Positions 1 to 9,952 of a DNA stretch of 64,000 nucleotides are shown here, piece after piece. The translations under genes were made by a program, and so were the position numbers. The stretch lies in the NCBI GenBank assembly GCA_021442155.1, contig CM038214.1:56390514-56454513 (forward strand), given 5' to 3'. This stretch comes from Cymbidium sinense. Taxonomy: Eukaryota > Streptophyta > Magnoliopsida > Asparagales > Orchidaceae. A model generated the notes under the pieces. The model worked only from the letters and a program-made list of their open reading frames with translations, searched no databases and was not told the DNA's origin. The number at the start of each line of letters is the position of its first letter. The first letter of the stretch is position 1.

Positions 1-338
1 TTGATTTCATCTACCAAGTAGCAGACCAAGTTTTCTAAGATACTAGTGATGACATAGATACAAAATGAGCATGAATAGAGCAAATCAAAAACCCTAGATA
101 ACTAGAATCATCTCTACTATAAATACACAGTTCCTTAAGTAACAAATTAGATCTGTCATTCTTCAGTTTCTCTAGATCCCATTAGAACCACCCTTGCCTC
201 TCGAGTAGTGGGATCTGCCATCCTATCCCTGATCTATCCCTCCACCACCACAATAGCTGTAACCTCCATCGCTCTTCCCGCCTTCGTAACCACCACCTCC
301 ATATCCTCCAGCACCTCTAGATCCACCAAAACCTCTAG
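1..338 (-). pseudogene. GRP fragment 1: glycine-rich RNA-binding protein 3' end, truncated at both sides
   Basis: Read on the minus strand this is the C-terminal glycine-rich tail and 3' UTR of a GRP7/GRP2-like RNA-binding protein. The left side is cut by the window edge, so the A-run is not visible. The upstream (right) side stops early near 335-338, inside the tail after the codons for an SRGAGGYGGGG-like stretch, and passes straight into TTTAGGG repeats. Most other copies continue about 130 bp further to a common breakpoint. The terminal Trp of the GNWRN end is altered: TAG is read where TGG stands in better copies. It has no RRM and no start, so it cannot encode a working protein. Confidence 0.75.
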
Positions 339-3300
339 TAGGGTTAGGGTTTAGGGTTTAGTGTTAGGGTTTAGGGTTTAGGGTTTAGGCTTTAGTGTTT
401 AGGGTTTAGTGTTTAGGCTTTAGGGTTTAGGGTTTAGGGTTTAGGGTTTAGTGTTTAGGCTTTAGGGTTTAGGGTTTTTAGGGTTTAGGGTTTGTGGTTT
501 AGAGATAGCTAATGATTTAGGGTTAGTTTAGGTTTTAGGGTTCAAGGTTTAGGGTTTTAGGGTTTACAGTTTAGGGTTTAATGTATAGGGATTAGGGTTT
601 AGGGTTTAAGATTTAGGGTTTAGGGTTTAGGGTTTTAGGGCTTGGGGTTTTTAGGGTTTATAGTTTACGGTTTAAAGTTTAGGGTTTAGGGTTTAGGTTT
701 ATTTTATTTATTTATGTTTATTTTGTTTATTTAGTTTTTTTATTTTTTTATTTTTATTTAGGTTCATTCTTATTTTTATCTAGTTTAGTTTATTTATTTT
801 AGGTTTATTTATTTTAGTTTAGGTTTTTCATTTTAGTTTATTTTTAAGGATTAGGTTTAGGTTTAAATTTATTTTTTAGATTAGTTTTATTTTTATTTTA
901 CTTCTTAGGTTTAGGTTTTCATTTTATTTTTTTAGGTTTAAATTTTACATTTTTATTTAGTCTTAGGGTTTGATTTAGGCTTAGGTTTAGGTTTAGGTTT
1001 AGGTTTATGGTTTATGGTTTAAGTTTATTTTAGTTTTGGTTTTAGTTTAGTTTTAAGTTTTAGTTTATCTTTTTATTTTATTTTATTTTTTGATTTTGTT
1101 TTGGTTTAGGTTTTTATATTTATTTATTTTTTAGGTTCTATTTAGTTTAGGTTTAGGTTTTTAGGTTGTTAGGATTTAAGGTTTAGGGTTAGTTGAGGAT
1201 TTAGGGTTTAGGGTTTGGGGTTTAGGGTTTAGGGTTTAGGGTTTATGGTTTAGGGTTTAAGGTTTATGGTTTAAGGTTTAGGGCTTAGGGTTTAGGTTTT
1301 AAGGCTTACAGTTTAGTGTTTAGGGTTTAGGATTTATGGTTTTTAGGGTTTAGGGTTTTTAGGGTTTAGGGTTTAGGGTTAGCTTAAGGTTTAGGGTTAG
1401 TTTAGGGTTTAAGGTTAGCTTAGGGTTTAGGGTTTGTTTAGGGTTTAAGGTTTTTAGGCTTTATTATTTATGATTTAGGGTTTTAGAGTTTATGGTTTAG
1501 GCTTTAGGGTTTAGGGTTAGGGTCAAGGTTAAGGATTAAGGGTTTATGGTTTAGGATTTAGAGTTTAGGGTTTAGGGTTTAGGGTTTAGGATTTAGGGCT
1601 TAAGGTTAGTTTAGGGTTTACTATTTAGGGTTTAGGTTTTAGTGTTAAGGTTTAGGATTTTTTAGGGTTTAGGGTTGTAGGTTTAGGGTTTAGGGTTTAG
1701 GCTTGTAGGTTTAGGGCTTAAGATTTAGGGTTAGTTTTAGGGTTTACAATTCTTTTTAAAGAAAAAATTAAGTAAACCGATAGGTTTAGGTTTATTTAGT
1801 TTACTTTTTATTTATATTAGTTTTTTTTATTTTTTATTTAGGTTATTTTTTATTTTTATTTAGTTTAGTTTATTAATTTAAAGTTTATTTATTTTAGTTC
1901 AGGTTTTTTGTTTTAATTTATTTTTTAGGTTTAGGTTTAAATTTATGTTTATTTTTTAGTTTTGTTTTATTTTTTTTATTTGTTAGTTTAGGTTTTATTT
2001 TTTATTTTTAGGTTTAGGTTTTTATTTTATTTTCTTAGTTTTGGTTTTTATTTTTATTTTAGGTTTATTTTTAGGTTATATTTTTTAATTTAGGTTTACT
2101 TTATTTTATTTTATTTTTTTTAGTTTAGGGTTCACGTTTAGTTTATTTTGGGTTTAGGTTTAGGTTTTATTTATTTTAGTTTAATTTAATTTAGTTTAGG
2201 TTTAGGTTTATTTTATTTTGTTCATTTTAAGTTTAGGTTTTTTTTTAAGTTTATGATTTAGGTTTTATTTTTTATTTATTTTTATTTTTATTTTTTTGGT
2301 TTAGGTTTTTATTTTATTTTATTCTAAGTTTAGTTTATTCTTATTTTAGATTTAGGTTTTAATTTATTTAAGTTTTTAATTTTTAGTTTTATTTTATTTT
2401 TTAGTTTACTTTATGTTTTTATTTATTTTATTTTAGTTTAGTTTTTATTTTTTATTTTATTTTATTTTTAGGATTAGATTTAGGTTTAGGATTTTAGATT
2501 TTTAGGGTTTAGGGCTTTTGGCTTATGGTTTAGGTTTTAGGGTTTAGGGTTTAGGGTTTAGGGTTTTAGAGTTTAGGGTTTATGGTTTAGGGTTTAGGGT
2601 TTAGGGTTTTAGGGTTTAAGGCTTAGGGTTTATGGTTGTAGGTTTAGGGTTTAGTTTAGAGTTTAGGGTTAGGATTTTTTTTATTTTTTTATTTTTGAAG
2701 GGTTTTGGCTTTAGGGTTTAGAGTTATAGGTTTAGAGCTGTAGGTTTAGGGTTTAGGGTTAGTTTTAGGGTTTATGGTTAAGAGCTTAGTTTTTTTAAAA
2801 AAATGAAGTAAACTAGTAGGTTTAGGTTTATTTAATTTATTTGGCTTAATTTATTTTATTTTTTTTTATTTAGTTTTGTTTATTTATTGTAGTTTAGGTT
2901 TTTTATTTTAGTTTATTTTTTAGGTTAAGGTTTAGATTTTTGTTTAATTTTAATTTTATTTTTATTTTTAGGTTTATGTTTAGGTTTTTATCTTTTGTTT
3001 TTTGGTTTAGGTTTTAGGTTTTTTTTAAAGTTTATTTTTAGGTTTTATTTTTTAATTTAAGTTTACATTTATTTTTAGTTTGTTTTATTTTATTTAGTTT
3101 AGGTTTAGGTTTAGGTTTAGTTTATTTTAAGTTTAGGTTTAGGTTTTATTTGTTTTACTTTAGTTTATTTTAGTTTAGGTTTAAGTTTATTTTATTTTGT
3201 TAATTTCATTTATATTTTAGGTTTTGATTCTTTTTTATAGTTTAGGGTTTAGGTTTTATTTATTTTTTATTTTTAGATTTTAATTTTTTGGTTTTTTTGG

Positions 3301-3797
3301 TTTATGTTTTTATTTAGTTTTAATTTTATTTTACTTTATGTTTATTTTATTTTTATTTCAGATTTAGCTTTTATTTTATTTAGGTTATTTAATTTTAGTT
3401 TAGTTTAGGTTTTTATTTATTTTATTTTATTTATTTTTATTTTTTATTTGATTTTCTTTTTAGGTTTTGGTTTAGTGTTAGGTTTTAGTTTATGTTTTTA
3501 TTTTATTTTATTTTTTTATTCTATTTTGGTTTAGGTTTTTTTATTTATTTTATTTTTAGGTTCTATTTAGTTTAGTTTTAAGTTTTAGCTTTTTAGGATT
3601 TAGGGTTTAGGGTTAGTTGAGGATTTAGGGTTTAGGGTTTGGGGTTTAGGGTTTGGGGTTTACGATTTAGGGATTAGGTTTTCGGTCATAGGGTTTAATG
3701 TTTAGGGTTAAGGTTTTTAAGGTTTAGGGTTTAGGGTTGAGAGTTTAGGTTTTAGGACCAGGGTTGTGATTTTAGTTTAGGGATTGGGGTTTTTTGC
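339..3797 (+). repeat. Telomere-like (T) and AT-rich (A) modules between GRP fragments 1 and 2
   Basis: Degenerate TTTAGGG tracts lie at about 339-700, 1160-1755, 2490-2790 and 3590-3797. Between them are C-poor A modules at about 700-1160, 1762-2490 and 2790-3590. The latter two open with the conserved junction (AATTAAGTAAACCGATAGG at 1766-1785, and a variant at 2800-2820). The last T tract ends with the word TTTTAGTTTAGGGATT that precedes GRP fragments elsewhere. Perfect heptamer runs are short (at most about 4-5 units). I see no gene in this stretch. Confidence 0.9.
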
Positions 3798-4091
3798 TTT
3801 TTTTTTTAAATTTTAAAATAAAACTAATTCAAATTCAACATTTCTTTTGATTTCATCAACCAAGTAATTTAGTTTTCAAGACACTGGCGACAACATAAAT
3901 AAAAATGAGCTTAGAGCAAAACCACGAGTTCCATAGCGGATCAGATCAATGGTTCTTGGTTCTCCGGTTCCCATCATGACCCTTTTAGGATCCACCATCA
4001 TATGCTTGATCTCTCCCTCGCCACCACCATTTATGCTTCCCACCTAGGTTTATTGCTCGACCACCTCCATATCCACCAACACCATTTCTTG
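3798..4091 (-). pseudogene. GRP fragment 2: shortened 3' end of a glycine-rich RNA-binding protein gene
   Basis: A ten-base T run at 3798-3807 (an A tail on the minus strand) is followed by the recognisable 3' UTR word GATTTCATCAACCAAGTAA. The C-terminal tail then appears with internal deletions. The end of the protein reads GNRRT instead of GNWRN, which loses the usual stop. The coding part stops near 4085 and runs into an A module with no intervening T tract, so about 150 bp at the upstream side are missing compared with complete copies. This is one of the most diverged copies. Confidence 0.7.
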
Positions 4092-7000
4092 ACATTTTTA
4101 TTTTATTTTTTAACTTTAGGTTTTAGGTTTTTATTTTGTTTATTTATTTTAGGTTTAGTTTTTTTTTTAGTTTAGGGTTTAGGTTTTATTTTTTGTTTAT
4201 TTTTAGGTTTAATTTTTTGGCTTATTTTTTAGGTTTAAGTTTTTATTTTGTTTTTATTTTTTTATTTTAGGTTTATTTTATTTTTATTTTATGTTTAGGT
4301 TTTATTTTATTAAGTCTTTTTATTCTTAGGTTTATTTTATATTTAATATAGTTTAGGTTTTACATTCTTTTATTTTAGTTTATTTTTTTTTACTTTATTT
4401 TTTTTTTAGGATTAGGTTTAGATTTTAATTTAGGTTTTAATTTTATTTTATTTTTTATTTTATTTAGGTTCAGGTTATTTATTTATTTTTTAGGTTTTAT
4501 TTAGTTTCAATTTAGGTTTTAAATTTTTTGGGTTTTGGCTTTAGGGTTTAGGGTTTAGGGTTTAGGCTTTTGTGTTTAGCCTTTATGGTTTATGATTTTT
4601 GGGATTTAGGGTTTAGGGTTTAGGGCTTAGGGTTTTAAGATTTGGGGTTTAAGGTTTAGGGTTTAGGGTTGTAGGTTTAACATTCAGGGTTTAGGTTTTA
4701 TGGATAGTTTTAGGGATTAGGGTTAGAGTTTTTTTTTTTTTTTTTCTTTAAATTAAATAAAATGGTAGGTTTAGGTTTATTTAGTTTATTTTTTTTGCTT
4801 TTCTTTAGGTTTATTTTTATTTTTATTTACTTTAGTTTATTTACTTTAGGTTTATTTATTTTAATTAAATTTTTAGGTTTAGATTTAGGTTCAGTTTATT
4901 TTTATTTTATTTTTTAGGTTTCAATTTTATTTTTTATTTTTAGGTTTAGGTTTAGGTTTTAATTTTATTTTTTAGGTTTTTTATTTTAGATTTTGATTTA
5001 GGTATTATTTTTTAGTCTAGGTTTAGGTTCATTTTTCAGTTTATTTTATTTTATTTAGTTTAGGTTTGGGTATAGGTTTAAGTTTAGTTTATTTTAGGTT
5101 TTGGTTTTATTTATTTTAGTTTAGTTTATTTTACTTTAGGTTTAGGTTTATTTTATTTTTATTTTAGGTTTTGGTTTTTTTTTAGTTTAGCATTTTGGTT
5201 TTATTTTTTATTTATTTTAAAGTTTATTTTTTAGGTTTAGCTTTTATTTAATTTTTATTTTATTTATTTTAGGTTTATTTTATCTTTATTTTAGGTTTAG
5301 TTTTTATTTTATTTAGGTTTTTTATTTTTTAGTTTAGTTTAGGTTTTTTTTTATTTTATTTTAATTTAGTTTTAAAATTTTATTTTATTTTCTTTTTAGG
5401 TTTAGGTTTATGTTTAGGTTTTAGTTTAGGTTTTTATTTTATTTTATTTTATTTTTATTTTTTAATTTAAGGTTTTATTTCGTTTAGCTTTAGGTTTTTA
5501 GGTTTTCAAGGTTTAGGGTTTAGGGTTTAGGGTTTAGGGTTTAAGGTTTAGGGTTTAGGGTTTAGGGTTTAGGGTTTAGGTTTAATGTTTAGGGTTTTAA
5601 GGTTTAGGGTTTAGGGTTTTAGGGTTGTAGGTTTAGGGTTTAGGAATTTTTTTTTTTTTTTTTTTTATCTTATGAATTTTTTTAAAATTAAGAAAATTGG
5701 TAGGTTTTGGTTTATTTAGTTTATTTTATTTTTTATTTTTATTTAGGTTTATTTTTATTTTTATTTAGTTTAGTTTATTTATTTTTAGGTTTCTTTATCT
5801 TAGTTTGTTTTATAGGTTTAGGTTTAGGTTTAGGTTTATTTTTTTAGTTTAGTTTTAATTTAATTTTATATTTTAGGTTAAGTTTTATTCTTTATTTTTT
5901 GGTTTAAGTTTAGGTTTTAATTTTATTTTTTTAGGTTTAGATTTTAGGTTTTTATTTGAGGTTTATTTTTAGCTAATATTTTTTACTTTAGGTTTAGGTT
6001 CATTTTTAGTTTATTTTATTTAATTTAATTTTGGTTTATGTTTAGGTTTAGTTTATTTTAGGTTTAGGTTTATGTTTTATATATTTTAGTTTAGTTTATT
6101 TTAGTTTAGGTTCAAGTTTATTTTATTTATGTTTTAGGTTTAGGTTTTTATTTTTAGTTAAGGGTCTACGTTTTATTTTTTATTAGTTTTAAGTTTATTT
6201 TTAGGTGTAGTTTTTATTTAGTGTTTATTTTATTTTATTTTAGGTTTATTTTCTTTTTATTTTAGGTTTAGTTTTTTATTTAGTTTTTTTATGTTTTTTT
6301 AGTTTAGTAGGTTATTATTTATTTTATTTTAGTTTAGTTAATATTTTTATTTTATTTTCTTTATAGGTTTTGGTTGTGGTTTAGGTTTCAGTTTATGTTC
6401 TTATTTTATTATATTTGTTTAATTTATTTTGGATTAAGTTTTTTTATTTATTTTATTTCTAGGTTTCATTTAGTTTTTGTTTAGGTTATTTAGCTTTTTA
6501 GGGTTTAGGGTTTAGGTTTTAGGTTTTTATTTTAGGTTTATTTTTAGTTTTTATTTTTTTAGTTTACATTTTGGTTTATTTTTAGTTTATTTTATTTTAT
6601 TTAGTTTAGGGTTTAGGTTTACTTTATTTTAGGTTTAGGTTTAGGTTTATTTATTTTAGTTTAGTTTATTTTAGTTTAGGTTTAGGTCTATTTTATTTTG
6701 TTTATTGTATTTTTATTTTAGGTTAAGTTTTTATTTTTAGTTTAGGGTTTGGGTTTTATTTTTTATTTTTATAGGTTTAGGTTTTTATTTAGTTTTTATT
6801 TTATTTAATTTTAGGTTTACTTAATTTTTATTTTACGTTTAGTTTTTATTATATTTATGTTTTTTATTCTTAGCTTTATTTTATTTTTTAGTTTTGTTTA
6901 GGTTTTAATTATTTTATTTTAGCTTATTTTTATTTTTATTTATTTTATTTTTAGGTTTAGGTTTAGGTATTTATTTTATTTTATTTTATTTTATTTAGGT

Positions 7001-8130
7001 TTAGGTTTTTTATTTTTTATTTTTTTTTGGTTTTATTTACTTTAGGTTTAGGTTTTTAGGTTTTTAGGGTTTAGGGTTTATGGTTTAAGGCTTAGGGTTT
7101 AAGGTCAGTTTTATGGTTTAAGGTTTAGGGTTTAGGGTTTTTTTTATATTAAGTAAACTAGTAGGTTTAGGTTTATTTAGTTTATTTTTTATTTATTTTA
7201 GCTTAATTTATTTTTTATTTTTATTTATGTTTATTTTTTTATTTAGTTTAGTTTATTTATTTTAGGTTTATTTATTTTATATTAGGTTTTTTATTTTCAT
7301 TTATTTCTTAGGTTTATGTTTAGGTTTATGTTTATTTTTTAGTTTAGTTTTATTTTTTTTTATTTTTAGGTTTAGGTTTTATTTTTTAATTTAGATTTAG
7401 GTTTAGATTTTTATTATGTTTTTTTAGGTTTAGGTTTCAGGTTTTTATTTTAAGTTTATTTTTAAGTTTTAGTTTTTAGTTTAGGTTTAGGTTTATTTTA
7501 TTTTGTTAATTTTAGGTTTAGGTTTTTTTAAGTTTAGGGTTAGGTTTTACTTTTTAGGTTTAGGTGTTTATTTAGTTTTTATTTTATTTTATTTTACACT
7601 TAGTTTTTATTTTATTTAGTTATTTTATTTTTAGGTTTATTTTATTTTATTTAGTTTAATTTAAGTATTAATTTATTTTATTTCAATTTAGTTTTTTTTT
7701 TACATTTAGGTTTAGGTTTAGGTTTTAGTTTAGCTTATTATTTTTTTATTTTTATTTCATTTAGGTTTAGGTTTTATTTATTTATTTTATTTTTAGGTTT
7801 TATTTATTTTAAGTTTCAATTTTTAGGTTTTTAGGATTTAATGTTTAGGGTTTGAGATTTAGGTTTTAGGGTTTAGGGTTTAGGGTTGTAGGTTTTAGGA
7901 TTTAAGATTATGGGTTTAGGGTTTAGGGTTGTAGGTTTAGGGTTTATGGTTAGTTTTAGGGTTTAAGGTTTAGTGGTAGGGTTTTTTTTTAAAATTTTTT
8001 AAATTTTTTAATTTTTCAATTTTTTTAAATTAAGTAAACTGGTAGATATATTTTATTTAGTTTTTTTTATTTAGTTTAGTTTATTTTTTATTTACATTTA
8101 TATTTTATTTTTATTTAGTTTAATTTATTT
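4092..8130 (+). repeat. A and T modules between GRP fragment 2 and the first RTE insertion
   Basis: The stretch is mostly AT-rich A modules (about 4092-4520, 4749-5500, 5680-6490, 6530-7060, 7148-7830 and 8024-8130). Short T tracts separate them at about 4520-4735, 5505-5660, 7060-7140 and 7830-7990. The run at about 5514-5580 is among the cleanest TTTAGGG stretches of the window. Four A modules begin with versions of the junction AATTAAGTAAACTGGTAG (4751, 5686, 7148 and 8026). There are no coding signals. Confidence 0.9.
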
Positions 8131-8593
8131 ATGAAGTGTAATTTTAGTTCTAGAAGTTATAGTGGTAGTGTTGTGACATTAGGTCAACAAGTCATTGAAG
8201 CGCAAAATATGATTGTTGTAGGAATGCATCTGACCTGTTGTGAGATAGAATAGTACTACTTAAACTTAAGGGGAAATTTTATAAGATGGTGGTAAGACCT
8301 GCAATGATTTATGGTGTAGAATGTTGGCCAATAAAATAGAAACATGAGACTGAGTTAAGTGTTGCAAAGATGAGGATACTTAGGTGGATGAGTGGCTTTA
8401 CACTTAAAGATAAAAGTGAAATGTTTATGTTCGAGAAAAAAAGTTGTATTTAGTGGGTTTATTAAAATGCATTAGAATGGATAGATATTAAGAAATATAG
8501 ACAGACATGGTTAAGACACATGAACTTAGTATACATGAATGGAGATAAGGAATCATGTAGCAACTCGTGGGATAATGGCTTGTTGTTGTTGTT
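8131..8593 (+). mobile_element. RTE-type LINE, 5'-truncated 3' end, copy 1
   Basis: In the plus frame this gives KFYKMVVRPAMIYGVECW followed by RILRWMSGFTLKDK. These are the conserved end of the reverse transcriptase of plant RTE (BovB-like) LINEs, where KFYR..VRPAMLYG.ECW and MRMLRWM.G are typical. An in-frame TAG follows WPIK. The part after about 8440 is shortened by internal deletions. The element ends with GGGATAATGGCTTG and (TTG)n at about 8566-8593, the usual RTE tail. Flanks show TTTATTTAT on the left and TTTACTTAT on the right, a possible 9-bp target-site duplication inside an A module. It is 5'-truncated and inactive. Confidence 0.9.
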
Positions 8594-9469
8594 TTGTTTA
8601 CTTATTCTAGTTTATGTATTTTATTTTAGTTTATTTTCTAGATTTAGGTTTATTTTCATAGTTTAGTTTTATTTTTATTTTATTTTTTAGGTTTAGGTTT
8701 AGGTTTTTATTTTATTTTTTTAGTTTTAGGATATAAGTTATTATTTTAGGTTTATTTTTAGGTTTTAATTTTTTAGTTTAGGTTTTGGTTTATTTTTAGT
8801 TTATCTTATTTTATTTAGGGTTTAGGTTTAGGTTTAGGTTTAGTTTACTTTAGGTTTAGGTTTAGCTTTTTTATTTTTGTTTAGGTTTAGGTTTATTTTA
8901 TTTTTATTTTAGGTTTAGGTTTTTTTTCTAGTTTAAGGTTTAGGTTTTATTGTTTATTTATTTTTAAGTTTTATTTTTAGGTTTATTCTTTAGTTTATAT
9001 TTTTATTTAGTTTTTATTCTAGTTTATTTTAGGTTTATTTTATTTTTATTTTAGGTTTTGTTTTTATTTTATTTATTTTTTTATTTTTTTACTTAGTTTA
9101 GGTTTTTATTTGAGTTTAGTTTTTATTTTATATTTTATTTATTTTAGGTTTAGGTTATTATTTTAGTTTAGGTTTTTATTTATTTTTTATTTTTTTATTT
9201 ATTCTCGATTAGTTATTTACTTATTATATTATTATGTTTTATTTACTTTAGGTTTAGCTTTTTAACTTTTTAGGGTTTAGGGTTTAGGCTTAGTTGAGGG
9301 TTTGGGGTTTAAGTTTTAGGGTTTGTGGTTTAAGGTTTAGGGTTTAGGGTTGATGGTTTAGGTTTTAGGATATTGGGTTTAGGGTTTAGGGTTTATGGTT
9401 TAGGGTTGAGGGTTTAGGTTTTAGGTCAAGGGTTCAGGTTTTAGTTTAGGATTTAGTGTTTTTTTTTTT
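8594..9469 (+). repeat. A module continuation and T tract before GRP fragment 3
   Basis: The A module interrupted by the RTE insertion resumes at 8594 and ends near 9265 with AGGTTTAGCTTTTTAAC. A T tract (9265-9445) carries the words TTAGTTGAGGG and TTTTAGGTCAAGGG, which recur next to other GRP fragments. It finishes in an 11-base T run that is the A tail of the following minus-strand fragment. Confidence 0.88.
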
Positions 9470-9952
9470 AATAGAAAACAAATTCAGATTCAATATTTCT
9501 TCTTTTTGATTTCATCAACCAAGTAACGCACCAAGTTTACTAAGACAAGCGATGAAATAGATAAAAAATGATCACACATAGAGCAAATAAAAAACCCCTG
9601 ATAACTAGAACCATCTCTACTGTAAAGACACAATTCCATAAGCAGCAGATCAGATCGGCCGTTCTTTAGTTTCTCCAGTTCTCATCAGAACCACCTCGGC
9701 CTCTTGAGTATCGGGATTCACCATTATATCCCCAATCTCTCCCTCTGCCACCACCATGGCTATAACCTCCATCATTCCTCCTGCCTCCATAACCATCACT
9801 GCTCGGAGCACCACCTACATATCCACCAGCACCTCTAGATTCCCCACCACCAATGCGATAATCGTTACCTTCACCTTCACCTCCACCGCATATGTAGACT
9901 GAGCCTAGTTGACGGTGATGTTCCTGCCATCATGGTTCTGTCCTTTCTTAAG
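9470..9952 (-). pseudogene. GRP fragment 3: 3' end of a glycine-rich RNA-binding protein, nearly full module
   Basis: This is the reference copy for the module. Read on the minus strand it starts at about 9950 with codons for GQNHDGRNITVN, the end of an RRM. This matches the GQ.LDGR.ITVNEAQ segment of plant GRP7-like proteins, which bind RNA through one RRM and a glycine-rich tail. The tail follows, with GGY, RGRD and SRYSRGRGGSDENWRN segments and a TAA stop near 9665. About 200 bp of 3' UTR and an 11-base A run at 9459-9469 come next. Two lesions are visible: TAG in place of the Gln codon after ITVN, and a one-base deletion just after QS. Nothing of the RRM core or the start is present upstream; telomere-like DNA begins at once. 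Confidence 0.85.

Noticed and set aside
5505..5590. Possible true telomere end
   Set aside because: Only about 4-5 perfect TTTAGGG units in a row, and the array continues for kilobases on both sides; it is degenerate internal repeat.
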